NCBI RefSeq assembly: GCF_005886145.1
Contig: NZ_CP040504.1
Coordinates: forward strand, 186,001 to 250,000
Length of the DNA: 64,000 nt
Origin: Neisseria sp. oral taxon 014 str. F0314
Lineage (GTDB): Bacteria; Pseudomonadota; Gammaproteobacteria; Burkholderiales; Neisseriaceae
Reading direction: 5' to 3'
This document shows positions 56,086 to 64,000 of this stretch, in pieces. The stretch's first letter is position 1. Every line of letters starts with the position of its first letter. A program made the translations under genes and the position numbers. Under the pieces are notes generated by a model. It was not told where the DNA came from, did no database searches, and worked only from the letters and a program-made list of their open reading frames with translations.

Positions 56086-57873
56086 TTAATAGACGTCGCG
56101 CTGGTAGCGTTTATCTTCACGCATGTCGTTGAGGTAGTCTTCGGCTTCGTCGCGGCCGAGTTTGCCTTGTCCGGCGATGACTTCGAGCAGGGCTTCCTCA
56201 ACGTCGCGCGCCATGCGGGTTGCGTCGCCGCAGACGTAAACGTGCGCGCCCTGTTGCAGCCAGCTCCAAACTTCGGCGGCGTGTTCGGCGATTTTGTGTT
56301 GGACGTATACTTTGTGTTCGCCCTGGCGGCTCCACGCCAAGTCGGCACGGGTGAGCAGGCCGTCTTTGCGGAAATCTACCCATTCGAGCTGGTAGAGGAA
56401 ATCGTCGGCAAGGCGCTGGTTGCCGAAGAAAAGCCAGTTTTTGCCGCTGTCGCCGTTGGCGCTGCGTTGCTGCATGAAGGCGCGGAAAGGCGCGATACCT
56501 GTACCCGCGCCTATCATGATGACGGGGGTGTCGCCGTTTTCGGGGAGGCGGAAATGCGGGTTGGGTTCGATGAAGACGCGCACTTCGCCGCCTTCTTCCA
56601 AGCGTGCGCCGATATAGCCGGAGGCCGCGCCGGTGTAGGTGTTGCCGTGGTGGTCGAAGCGGACGACGCCGACGGTGAGGTGTACTTCTTCGCCGACTTC
56701 GTCCTGCGCCGAGGCAATGGAGTACAGGCGCGGGGTTTGGGCGCGGAACAGGCCGAGCAAGGTTTGCGCATCAAGCGGATGCGGATTGGCGGCCAGTACG
56801 CCTACGGGCGGGGTGGCGGCGAGATAGGCGTCCAGTTTGGCGTTGTCGTCGGCAATGTCTTTGAGTTCGGCGTTGTCTGACAATTCGGCGTATTGCCGCA
56901 CGAATGCGGGTGTGTTCTGCGTGATGTCGGCGGCTTCGCTCAAGGCCGTCTGAATATCGGTTTCGCTGCCGTCGGCGAGTTTGACGGCTTCATTGCCGGA
57001 CAGGTTGTTTAAATCCAGAATTTCTTTGACCAGTTCTGGGGCGTTGACGGGCCATATGCCCAACGCGTCGCCGGCTTTGTAACGGATGCCGGAACCGCTC
57101 AGGTCGATTTCGATGTGTTCGACGTCTTTTTCGGCGGTGCGCGAAGTGATTTTCTGGCGGACGGACAGGGCGGCGGTGTAGGGGCGTTCTTTGGTGTAGG
57201 ACTGAACCGGCTCTCCGCCGTCGGAAGCGGCGGCCGTTTGCGCCGTCGGGGCGGGAGCGGCGGATTGGGCGCACAATTCGGCCACTTTCGGCACAACGGC
57301 CGCCACCCACGCATCGGCGGCGGCTTGAAATTCCAAATCGCACAATGCCAAATCGGCCAGACGGCCGGCTCCCAGGCCGGACAGTTTGGCATCGAAATCT
57401 TTACCTGCCTGACAGAATTTCGGATAGGAGGAATCACCCAGCCCCAAAACGGCGAAAGTCAGTTTGCCCAAATCGGGGGCTTTTTTGCCGGATAGGAATT
57501 TGTACAGCGGCAGTGCTTCTTCCGGCGGCTCGCCTTCGCCCTGTGTGGACGTAACCAGTAAAACGATGTCTTCATCCGGCAGCGTTTTGCTTTTGAAATC
57601 GCCCGCTCCGGTCAGGCGGGCCTCTACGCCCGCGGCTTTCAATCCGGCATGAAGCTGTTCCGCCACGCGGCGGGCGTTGCCTGTTTGCGACGCGGATAAA
57701 ACGGTAACGCGGCGGGCGGCAGGTGCGGGCCGGACGGCGGAAACTTCGGGCAGGGGCGCAGTGGCCCCTTGGCTTTGCGCCCAGCAATAGCCAGACAGCC
57801 ATGCAAGCTGGGTGGGGGAGAGGGCGGACAGTTGTGCGGAAAGCTCGGCGGGAAGCGGATTGGCTTGGTTCAT
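56086..57873 (-). CDS. cysJ: Sulfite reductase [NADPH] flavoprotein alpha subunit
   Basis: The 595-residue protein has an N-terminal flavodoxin domain ('VTVLSASQTGNARRVAEQLHAGL', 'LLVTSTQGEGEPPEEALPLYKFL'), then an FAD domain ('PRLYSIASAQDEVGEEVHLTVGVV') and an NADPH domain ('IMIGAGTGIAPFRAFMQQR', 'WLFFGNQRLADDFLYQLEW', 'HVYVCGDATRMARDVE'), ending in DVY. It passes electrons from NADPH to the CysI hemoprotein for assimilation of sulfate sulfur. AAAGGAAC precedes the ATG. cysI and other cys genes are not in the window. Confidence 0.96.
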   Translation of the reverse strand: MNQANPLPAELSAQLSALSPTQLAWLSGYCWAQSQGATAPLPEVSAVRPAPAARRVTVLSASQTGNARRVAEQLHAGLKAAGVEARLTGAGDFKSKTLPDEDIVLLVTSTQGEGEPPEEALPLYKFLSGKKAPDLGKLTFAVLGLGDSSYPKFCQAGKDFDAKLSGLGAGRLADLALCDLEFQAAADAWVAAVVPKVAELCAQSAAPAPTAQTAAASDGGEPVQSYTKERPYTAALSVRQKITSRTAEKDVEHIEIDLSGSGIRYKAGDALGIWPVNAPELVKEILDLNNLSGNEAVKLADGSETDIQTALSEAADITQNTPAFVRQYAELSDNAELKDIADDNAKLDAYLAATPPVGVLAANPHPLDAQTLLGLFRAQTPRLYSIASAQDEVGEEVHLTVGVVRFDHHGNTYTGAASGYIGARLEEGGEVRVFIEPNPHFRLPENGDTPVIMIGAGTGIAPFRAFMQQRSANGDSGKNWLFFGNQRLADDFLYQLEWVDFRKDGLLTRADLAWSRQGEHKVYVQHKIAEHAAEVWSWLQQGAHVYVCGDATRMARDVEEALLEVIAGQGKLGRDEAEDYLNDMREDKRYQRDVY

Positions 57874-58187
57874 GTTGTTCCTTTGCGGGCGGCTTTGGCG
57901 GGCCGGTTTTATTCGTGCGGCAATCGGCCGGCGATTCGTAATGGGCGTTACTTTATAGAGGCCGTCTGAAAAAAGGAAAGAATGGTTTGTTTTAATTTAA
58001 TGCGATTTCGTTATATTACGGGGCTTGAAGGAGTAGGAGGCCGTCTGAAAAGCGGCGGCGCGGCCGTACAAAATTTACTGAAACGGTTTTTGTAATTAAA
58101 TTTGATAATAATGATTAGTTTCATTACAATTCGCGTTTGTTTGTGTAATTGTTCTATTAATTAACCGCCACACAGAGGAAATAAACG
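57874..58187. other. Divergent promoter region between cysJ and the FetA-like receptor
   Basis: 314 bases with two uptake sequences (near 57959 and 58038) and, close to the receptor gene, the Fur-like box. No gene is seen. Confidence 0.5.
58104..58122 (+). promoter_or_regulatory. Candidate Fur box upstream of the receptor gene
   Basis: GATAATAATGATTAGTTTC matches the 19-base Fur consensus GATAATGATAATCATTATC at 14 positions by hand count. It is 66 bases before the receptor start, where iron repression is expected. Confidence 0.6.
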
Positions 58188-60284
58188 ATGAATACCCGTC
58201 AACCGACAAAATTCCATTACAGCGCGCTGGTACTGGCGCTGGCGGCCGTTTTCGCCCATGCCGAAAACAAACAGCCGGTTGCTTTGACTGAACTGGACGA
58301 AGTAAAAGTAACCGCCACCGCCGTACCGACCCGCGTTACCCGCAACCAGCTTGACCGCGAAACTTCGACCGATTTGAAACAAGTCATGAAAGACCAAATC
58401 GGCATGGATGTTGGCGGCGGCAACGGCGTGGCGCAGTTTTACAGCATCCGCGGCGTCGGCGAAGACAAGATTAATCTGGAAGTGGACGGCACCAGCCAAT
58501 CCACCAAAATCTTCCACCACCAAAGCCGCTTCCAGCTTGACCCCGCTTTGGTGAAAAGCATCAACGTCGAAAAAGGCACGGGCGCGGCGAGCGCGGGCTT
58601 GGGCGCGGTCGGCGGTACCATCCGCGTAACGACGGTTGACGCAAAAGACCTGCTGACCGACGGCAAACCTTTCGGTTTCAAACTCGGCGCGGGCTTGAGC
58701 AGCAATAAAGGTTCAACCGGCAACGCGGCGGTTTACGGCTATCAAAACGGCTTCGATGCCTTGTTTGCAGGCAACTTCCTCAACAACCGCGACTACAAAG
58801 ACGGCAACGGCAATGTCAACCGCGGCAGTCGTCTGAAACAGCACAGCTACCTCGCCAAACTCGGCTACGACTTCAACGACGACCACGGCATCCGCCTGAC
58901 CTACCGTCAGGAATACCAAAAAGGCAACCGCACCGACAAAGCCGAGTTCCAAAACGTTGACAGCTACGTCGGTGTAGACGGCACTTATCAAAAAGAGCAA
59001 TCCTACAATCTGGAATACCGCGGCCGCAACGTCGGCTTCCTCGACAAAATCGACGCCAACGTCTTCCAAATCAACACCGACGACACCAAGCCGCCTAAAG
59101 GCGCGCCCTCCCCGAAAGCCCAAGCTTCCGGCACGGCGCAAGGCGGCGTTCCCATCGGTCAGCTTGAGTTAAGCAAAATTAAAGCGACCGGCGCCAACCT
59201 GAACCTCGCCAGCTCCTTCGGCGAAGGACACATGGTGAAATACGGCGTCAACTACCGCCACGAAACCTCCGAGCCGTCCGACAAAGGCGCGTGGTTGAAG
59301 ATTCTCGGCCTGTATGACCGCGACAAAGAGAAGAAAGCCGAATACGGCGTGTACGCGGAAGGCATCTGGAACCTGCACCCCGTTACCCTGACCACCGGCC
59401 TGCGTTACGACTATTTCAAATACAACGCCGCCAGCAGACAAAGCGCGTCGCACGGTCAGCTCAACCCCAGCATCGGCGCGATTTGGGACATCAACGACAA
59501 CTTCTCCCTCTTGGCAAACCTCAATCAGGCAAGCCGCGCACCGCGTCTGAACGAAGCCCTGTTGGCTAACGAACGCGCAGGTGCCGCCGCCGATTTGGAC
59601 AGCAACCTCAAAGCCGAAACCGCCCGCCGTGCCGAATTGGGCTTCAAATGGCGCAACGACAATTTCAACGTCAGCGGCAGCGTGTTCCACCAACGCATCA
59701 AAGACCTCATCGTCTATCGTTGGGCAAAAATCAACAACAACACCGCCTCCATCACCGAGCGCGGCAAGATTTACAACGGCGGCACGCTTAAAACCTACGG
59801 CTACGAACTTGACGCGTCCTACCGCTGGGGCGGTCTGACCGCGCGCGCCGGCGTGTCCTACGTCAAACCCCGTCTGAACGGCGAAATGTACTACGGCGAA
59901 AGCCCGATTCAAGCGGAAGACCACGAAAGCTCGTTCACCTTCTGGAACACCGGCCGCCAATGGCTGACCGGCCTGTCTTACCAGTTTGAAAACCCCAAAC
60001 TCGAAATCGGCTGGCGCGGCCGCTACGCCCAAAGCGTGAAATACACCGACGTTGCCCGCGGACAAGGCACGATACACGGCAAGAAATCAGGCTACGGCGT
60101 ACACGACATCTACGCCAACTGGCAGCCGCTGAAAAAAGACAACCTGAACGTCAACTTCGCCGTCAACAACATCGGCAACAAGCAATACCGTTCGCACAGC
60201 CAACGCTTCCCCGACGGCAACGGACGCATGCCTTTCTACGAACGCGGCCGCGAATTTGCCTTGGGCGTGAATTACCGCTTCTGA
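58188..60284 (+). CDS. TonB-dependent receptor, FetA/FrpB type
   Basis: The 698-residue protein has a signal peptide (to about residue 25), a TonB-box-like start, a plug ('MDVGGGNGVAQFYSIRGVGEDKI', 'QSRFQLDPALVKSINVEKGTGAASAGLGAVGGTIRVTTVDAKDLL', both in pieces), a 22-strand barrel and a C-terminal Phe (GVNYRF). These blocks follow what I recall of neisserial FetA (FrpB), including 'LEIGWRGRY' and the 'NNxxNKxYxxHSQR' region near the end. FetA imports ferric enterobactin-like and salmochelin-like siderophores. The loops differ, so the ligand of this copy is uncertain. AGAGGAA precedes the ATG and a Fur-like box lies upstream. Confidence 0.88.
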   Translation: MNTRQPTKFHYSALVLALAAVFAHAENKQPVALTELDEVKVTATAVPTRVTRNQLDRETSTDLKQVMKDQIGMDVGGGNGVAQFYSIRGVGEDKINLEVDGTSQSTKIFHHQSRFQLDPALVKSINVEKGTGAASAGLGAVGGTIRVTTVDAKDLLTDGKPFGFKLGAGLSSNKGSTGNAAVYGYQNGFDALFAGNFLNNRDYKDGNGNVNRGSRLKQHSYLAKLGYDFNDDHGIRLTYRQEYQKGNRTDKAEFQNVDSYVGVDGTYQKEQSYNLEYRGRNVGFLDKIDANVFQINTDDTKPPKGAPSPKAQASGTAQGGVPIGQLELSKIKATGANLNLASSFGEGHMVKYGVNYRHETSEPSDKGAWLKILGLYDRDKEKKAEYGVYAEGIWNLHPVTLTTGLRYDYFKYNAASRQSASHGQLNPSIGAIWDINDNFSLLANLNQASRAPRLNEALLANERAGAAADLDSNLKAETARRAELGFKWRNDNFNVSGSVFHQRIKDLIVYRWAKINNNTASITERGKIYNGGTLKTYGYELDASYRWGGLTARAGVSYVKPRLNGEMYYGESPIQAEDHESSFTFWNTGRQWLTGLSYQFENPKLEIGWRGRYAQSVKYTDVARGQGTIHGKKSGYGVHDIYANWQPLKKDNLNVNFAVNNIGNKQYRSHSQRFPDGNGRMPFYERGREFALGVNYRF

Positions 60285-60309
60285 CGCTAAACACGTTGTA
60301 GGGAAATTC

Positions 60310-60347
60310 AACAGGCCGTCTGAAACTTGGGTTTCAGACGGCCTGTT
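60310..60347. terminator. Bidirectional uptake-sequence hairpin
   Basis: AACAGGCCGTCTGAAAC and GTTTCAGACGGCCTGTT form a 17-pair stem between the convergent receptor and DUF3325 genes. Confidence 0.85.
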
Positions 60348-60371
60348 CCTATGATTATTAAGACAAACGCG

Positions 60372-60674
60372 TCAATCATACGACCTTTTATCTTTCTTCC
60401 CAGCTCCCTTTCCCCGAAAATAAACCGCAACCGTGCACAAGGCTGCGCCTACGCTCAGGCAGCCGAACCAGCTTGTGCTGGCGGCGGCGGGATGGGGCGA
60501 AGCGAGTGCGGAGACAAGGGCGGCGGCGTGGAGGGTTGCGCCGGCAAGGCGCAGGCGGGCGGGGTGTTGGACGGGGCGTCCGAGCATGGTTTTGGCGTGG
60601 GGCGTTTGCGAGAGCATGAGGCAGAAAAAGCCGCCGAAGCAGAGGGAAAACATCAGGAAATACAGCATGGTCAT
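60372..60674 (-). CDS. DUF3325-like small membrane protein
   Basis: The 100-residue protein has three hydrophobic segments ('MLYFLMFSLCFGGFFCLML', 'LAGATLHAAALVSALA', 'WFGCLSVGAALCTVAVYF') and a basic C-terminus. Size and position match the DUF3325 proteins found in iron-uptake gene sets with PepSY and DUF3649 proteins. The ATG overlaps the end of the PepSY gene by four bases. I start it at 60674; the longer frame upstream runs through the PepSY gene. Confidence 0.65.
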   Translation of the reverse strand: MTMLYFLMFSLCFGGFFCLMLSQTPHAKTMLGRPVQHPARLRLAGATLHAAALVSALASPHPAAASTSWFGCLSVGAALCTVAVYFRGKGAGKKDKRSYD

Positions 60675-62176
60675 TGCGCCTTTGCGATGCGGCGGGCGAT
60701 GAGGAAGAATATTGCCGCAAATGTCAGGAAACACAGTTCCATCGTCCAATAGAGCGTGTCCCCCGACCGAATCGACAGCCAGAGAGGCCGTCCGACATAA
60801 ATATCCAAGAGCGGGATCAGGGCGCACAGTGCGGCGGCGGCGTAAAACAGGCCGCGCCATTTGATATGCGCGGGGCAAGGGAAGAAGGCGGCAACCGCAG
60901 CGGCGGCCCAGACGGCAAAGAGGCTTTGCGCTTCCCAAATTTCGCGCCCGTCCCAGTCTGCGGGCAGCAGGCGGTTGGTGCAGAAAAAGGCGGCGCAGGC
61001 GAGTGGGAAGCCGGCGAACACGGCGATGTTGATGCGCTCCGCCCACGCAATCCCGCACAGGGGCGGCTGTTTGCGGTTGCGCCGTTTCATCGGCCACATT
61101 ACCGCACCTGTCGCAATCATGCCGCAACCCGCCATGCCGCTGAAGAAATAAAGCCAGAGCGTCGGATAGTCGGCAAAGCCCGCCGTATGCAGGCTGTAGA
61201 GCGAAGAGTAGATCTGTTCGAAGCCGCCGTAGGCATCTTTGCGGTACACCTGCGCCCCGTCACTCAAACGTACCGCCACCGACAAATCAGGGTTCGAGCC
61301 GATGCTTCTTTTGTCGAAATAATCCGCCGACAACACCGCTTCTTTGCGGTCGGGGTCGGTGATGGTCAAGTTGATTTCCTTGTCCGTCCCGTTCGGGCGC
61401 AGCCTCTGCACCGTCGGATACCAATCCGCCATCTCCCACCGCTTCCCCGCGTTTTCAGACGACCTCGGCACATAGGCGGAGCGCGCCTCGAATTCTTCAT
61501 CCGACAATTCCGCCGCCGTTTGACTGTAGGTCATTACCGTATGCGAAGTCAGCAAGAGGCCGCTGTAAACAATCATCACATGAAAGGGCAGCGGCAGCAC
61601 GCCCAGCAGGTTGTGCGCGTCCAGCCAGCTTCTGAGCTTTTTGCCTGCGCGGAAAGTGAAAAACTCCGCCAGAATCTTTTTATGCACAATCACGCCGCTG
61701 ATTACCGCCGCCAGCGCGACCACCGCGGCCGCAGCCGTCAGCCAGTAACCGCCGTATTCCGCCGCCGCGAGGTTGCTGTGGATGGAAACCAGATAACCCG
61801 CCCCCGCCGTTTCGCGCGGTTTGGACTGCGGCGCGTCAGGATAAGGGCTGATGGTGGTATAGGACGCCTCTTCTGCCCCGCGTTCCGTCCAGCCCAAATC
61901 CAAGTACGGCGAACGTTCGGTCGGCAGAGAAACCGACCATTCCGCCGCATTCGGCGCATGGCGGCGCAGATAGTCCAGGGCGGTCGCCAGCGAAACCCGT
62001 TCGTCCGGCAGGTCGTCTGAAAACGGCAGCTCCGGCTGCATCCATACATCCAGTTCGGCACGGAAAAACGCAATGCTTCCCGCAAGAAATATTACGAACA
62101 AAACCCACGAACAGATCAGCCCCGTCCATGTGTGGATTTCCGCCATTACCTTGCGCAGCCCCGCCTCCTTAGCCAT
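60671..62176 (-). CDS. PepSY-associated membrane protein (PiuB/FecR-like iron-uptake type)
   Basis: The 501-residue protein has an N-terminal membrane segment next to 'KVMAEIHTWTGLICSWVLFVIFLAGS', a conserved His-Trp-Thr-Gly PepSY_TM signature, two periplasmic PepSY-like stretches and three or more further membrane helices ending in a four-helix C-terminal part. Similar proteins are siderophore-linked inner-membrane reductases or permeases (PiuB, FoxB-like) that release iron from siderophores. It sits between DUF3649 and DUF3325 genes in an apparent operon with overlapping ends. Confidence 0.82.
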   Translation of the reverse strand: MAKEAGLRKVMAEIHTWTGLICSWVLFVIFLAGSIAFFRAELDVWMQPELPFSDDLPDERVSLATALDYLRRHAPNAAEWSVSLPTERSPYLDLGWTERGAEEASYTTISPYPDAPQSKPRETAGAGYLVSIHSNLAAAEYGGYWLTAAAAVVALAAVISGVIVHKKILAEFFTFRAGKKLRSWLDAHNLLGVLPLPFHVMIVYSGLLLTSHTVMTYSQTAAELSDEEFEARSAYVPRSSENAGKRWEMADWYPTVQRLRPNGTDKEINLTITDPDRKEAVLSADYFDKRSIGSNPDLSVAVRLSDGAQVYRKDAYGGFEQIYSSLYSLHTAGFADYPTLWLYFFSGMAGCGMIATGAVMWPMKRRNRKQPPLCGIAWAERINIAVFAGFPLACAAFFCTNRLLPADWDGREIWEAQSLFAVWAAAAVAAFFPCPAHIKWRGLFYAAAALCALIPLLDIYVGRPLWLSIRSGDTLYWTMELCFLTFAAIFFLIARRIAKAQ

Positions 62177-62444
62177 GCGGCAGCCCCCCTGCCGCCGAAA
62201 GCAGCAACACCGACAGCGACAGCACGCAAAACACCGTCCGCAGCCGCCGCGCCGCCAACGCCCACAGAAATACCAGCGGCAGCAGCGTGATGCCTAGGAG
62301 GGTGCCGCCGTAAACGGCATTGGTTGACCCGCCCGCATAAAGCGGAACCGTACCCGCCGCCAGCGCGGATACCCAGTAGCTTCCGGCCGAAGCCAGCACA
62401 ATCCGCGCCGCGATGTGCAGCGGGCGTGGCAGGATGGGACTCAT
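62169..62444 (-). CDS. DUF3649-like small membrane protein
   Basis: The 91-residue protein has three hydrophobic segments ('LASAGSYWVSALAAGTVPLY', 'GTLLGITLLPLVFLWALAA', 'VFCVLSLSVLLLSAAGG') and matches the DUF3649 proteins that precede PepSY genes in iron-uptake operons. AAGGAAAAC precedes the ATG; its end overlaps the PepSY start by eight bases. It is the first gene of the leftward trio. Confidence 0.7.
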   Translation of the reverse strand: MSPILPRPLHIAARIVLASAGSYWVSALAAGTVPLYAGGSTNAVYGGTLLGITLLPLVFLWALAARRLRTVFCVLSLSVLLLSAAGGLPHG

Positions 62445-62565
62445 ATGGTTTTCCTTGGGATATTCGTTACTTTTATTCGATTGGGTGTTTTGCAGGCGGC
62501 TTTTGGAAATAACGGGTTGTAGGTTTCAGACGACCTTTCAAAATTGCAGCAACCTCACGACCGTC

Positions 62566-62662
62566 ATTCCCGTGAAAACGGGAATCCAGACCTTTGGAGT
62601 TTCAGGAATCTCTAAAAATCGCCGAATCCCAAAGATTCCTAGATTTCCGCCTGCGCGGGAAT
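62566..62662. repeat. Neisserial intergenic mosaic element (dRS3 pair with RS between)
   Basis: ATTCCCGTGAAAACGGGAAT (62566-62585) is a dRS3 copy, and 62643-62662 (ATTTCC-8 bases-GGGAAT) is a second, one base off. The sequence between them has the layout of an RS unit. Such arrays are recombination substrates near surface genes in Neisseria. Confidence 0.8.
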
Positions 62663-62671
62663 GACGGATTA

Positions 62672-62828
62672 TATAGTGGATTAACTTTAAACCAGTACGG
62701 CGTTGCCTCGCCTTAGCTCAAAGAGAACGATTCTCTAAGGTGCTGAAGCACCAAGTGAATCGGTTCCGTACTATCTGTACTGTCTGCGGCTTCGTCGCCT
62801 TGTCCTGATTTAAAGTTAATCCACTATA
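62672..62828. repeat. Correia repeat-enclosed element
   Basis: The 157-base unit begins TATAGTGGATTAACTTTAAA and ends with its inverse TTTAAAGTTAATCCACTATA, the known Correia terminal repeat, with TA ends. The internal part matches the full-length type. These elements can bind IHF, carry outward promoters and give RNase III-cut stem-loops. It is placed between the second TonB receptor and the DUF3649 gene. Confidence 0.92.
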
Positions 62829-62871
62829 GGTTTCAGACGACCTTCAAGAATTACAGCAACCCCAAACCCCG

Positions 62872-64000
62872 TCAAAACTTATACCTAAGCGTCCCCGACA
62901 AACTCCTCGGCTGGCCGTAGTCGTGGTACATCGTGTCCATGCGGTAGCGTTTGTCGAACACGTTGTCGAAGTTTAGTGTCAGGTTGGCGTTTTTGGAAAT
63001 GTCGTACTGCGCGGTCAGGTCGACCACGGCGAAGGATTTTTGGCGGGAGAGGACGCGGGCGCGTTCTTTGGCTTCATCGTCGTCAAACTCGATATTGCTG
63101 AGGTCGCCGTATTTGTCCACAAAGGTCTTGCTCTGCCAGCGCACGCCGCCGCCGAGGGTCCAACGGGTTTTGGTCAGGCGGTAGGTGGTGAAGAGTTTGA
63201 AGCTGTGGCGCGGGTCGTATTGGCTGTTGGGCCGGTTGCCGTTTTCTTCGCGGGTCAGGTGCGACTGCACGCCGGCGGTGATGTCCCAGCCTTCGGCGGG
63301 TGATCCGCTAATTTCGGCTTCCCAGCCGTGGGCTTTGGTATTCGCTGAGCGGTAGTAGGTGTCGTCGTTGTCAAATTTGCCCGCTTCGACGGGGACGTTG
63401 CGCCGTTTGGATTGGAACACCGACAGCGAGGCGTTCAGACGGCCTTCGAGCCATTCGCCTTTCAGTCCAGCCTCGACGGTGCGGCCGGTAATCGGATCGA
63501 TGGGGCGGCGGTTGATGTCTGTTTCGCCGTTTTCGTGCGGCATAAACAGGCGGCTGTAGGAGGCGTAGGCGGAGAGGTTGTCGGTGAGGTCGTAGGTGAT
63601 GCCGGCGTAGGGGGCGAAGCGGCCTTCTTTAGCTTCCGTATTCGGGCTGCCGTCAACTTGCGGTGGGCTGGCAGTGCCTGCCGACAGGCCTTCTTTAGCT
63701 TCCGTATTCGGGCTGCCGTCAACCGGTATGGATTGGTAATGGTAGCGGGCGTAGTTGGCGCCCAAAAGCAGCGAGAGTTTGTCGGTGGCGTGCAGGCGGG
63801 TGGCGGCATAGCCGCTGATTTGGCGTGTCGCGATGGTGTCTCCCTCCCATTTCCAGTCGTTGACGGAAGCGATGGAGGGATAGTCGCGGCGGCGTATGAA
63901 ATCGTAGATGTCGTCTATGGAATAGTTGCCTTCAGGGTTTGCCCAGACGCGTTTGTTCCGCGTGCGATAGCCGCCGATGCCGAATACGGCTTCGTGTTTG
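62872..64000 (-). CDS. TonB-dependent siderophore receptor, C-terminal part (runs off window)
   Basis: The leftward frame is open from 64000 to a stop at 62872 and gives about 375 residues of an outer-membrane barrel ending LSGTLRYKF with a C-terminal Phe. Strands such as 'FAPYAGITYDLTDNLSAYASYSRLFMPHE', 'VEAGLKGEWLEGRLNASLSVFQ', 'GWEAEISGSPAEGWDITAGV' and 'NLTLNFDNVFDKRYR' (in pieces) are typical of the FhuE/FpvA/ferrichrome-type siderophore receptors, a different group from the FetA-like receptor at 58188. An extracellular loop has a duplicated 12-residue peptide. The N-terminal half lies outside. Confidence 0.88.
   Translation of the reverse strand, partial: KHEAVFGIGGYRTRNKRVWANPEGNYSIDDIYDFIRRRDYPSIASVNDWKWEGDTIATRQISGYAATRLHATDKLSLLLGANYARYHYQSIPVDGSPNTEAKEGLSAGTASPPQVDGSPNTEAKEGRFAPYAGITYDLTDNLSAYASYSRLFMPHENGETDINRRPIDPITGRTVEAGLKGEWLEGRLNASLSVFQSKRRNVPVEAGKFDNDDTYYRSANTKAHGWEAEISGSPAEGWDITAGVQSHLTREENGNRPNSQYDPRHSFKLFTTYRLTKTRWTLGGGVRWQSKTFVDKYGDLSNIEFDDDEAKERARVLSRQKSFAVVDLTAQYDISKNANLTLNFDNVFDKRYRMDTMYHDYGQPRSLSGTLRYKF
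63621..63723. repeat. In-frame 37-base direct repeat in a receptor loop
   Basis: The same 37 bases occur at 63621-63657 and 63687-63723, a period of 66 bases (22 codons). Each copy encodes VDGSPNTEAKEG in the predicted extracellular loop; 10 residues (LSAGTASPPQ) separate them. Confidence 0.9.

Noticed and set aside
59169..60077. 302-codon frame antisense to the FetA-like receptor
   Set aside because: It is the reverse image of the barrel-encoding part of an evident receptor gene.
60674..62020. 448-codon open frame antisense to the PepSY gene
   Set aside because: The minus-strand gene has clear motifs and overlapping operon partners. The plus frame is arginine-rich shadow sequence.

Overview
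The window is chromosomal DNA of a Neisseria species, most likely a commensal. The 10-base DNA uptake sequence GCCGTCTGAA occurs dozens of times, usually as AGGCCGTCTGAA (the AG-DUS dialect of N. subflava/flavescens/elongata-type species) rather than the ATGCCGTCTGAA of N. meningitidis and N. gonorrhoeae. AGGTCGTCTGAA and AGGCAGCCTGAA variants are also present. The neisserial repeats dRS3 and a Correia element are found too, and gene content is typical of the genus (lutACB, gshA, leuCD/leuB, mpl, gyrA, lpxK, kdsB, adk, pyrF, hldA, hldD, tkt, ccoG, uvrC, trxB, cysJ). GyrA carries Ser91/Asp95 in the quinolone-resistance region. The species cannot be fixed from this sequence alone.

Layout. 1-1.0 kb: the start of a slipin/SPFH gene preceded by three aberrant tRNA-like genes, all read leftward; this is the most unusual locus in the window. 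1.3-2.7 kb: two lipoproteins, one OmpA-like. 2.8-9.8 kb: a niacin-type MFS transporter, an orphan OpuC-type ABC ATPase, a frameshifted NmrA-like gene and a decayed duplicate of its 5' end, a polysaccharide deacetylase, a lipoprotein esterase, a Sel1 lipoprotein, and a MarR regulator facing a small membrane protein across three ATAGC-NN-GCTAT operators. 9.9-14.1 kb: TehA, MepB-like, AlkD-like and a permease/binding-protein fusion that probably partners the orphan ATPase. 14.6-22.6 kb: glyA, a nitroreductase, the lutACB lactate operon, an AT-rich repeat-bearing gap, and gshA.

22.9-28.8 kb: the leucine genes leuC-leuD and leuB, separated by small lipoproteins, an Acg-type nitroreductase, YhcH and gene remnants; an IS110-type remnant follows. 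29.5-36 kb: mpl, gyrA, a PEBP protein and xseA. 36.1-37.3 kb: a low-GC PIN-like nuclease gene. 37.3-44.3 kb: an envelope-centred run on the + strand (lpxK, kdsB, hldA, hldD) mixed with adk and pyrF. 44.4-57.9 kb: an LtaS-type sulfatase-fold enzyme, tkt, ccoG-fixH behind a candidate FNR box, uvrC, trxB, two unassigned genes and cysJ.

58.2-64 kb: an iron-uptake island. A FetA/FrpB-type TonB-dependent receptor lies behind a candidate Fur box. Converging on it are DUF3325, PepSY and DUF3649 membrane genes, and a second TonB-dependent receptor runs off the window end. A dRS3 mosaic plus a Correia element is inserted between that second receptor and the membrane genes.

Nearly every operon end carries an inverted pair of uptake sequences that can act as a terminator. 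No rRNA, CRISPR array, prophage or intact transposase was seen.
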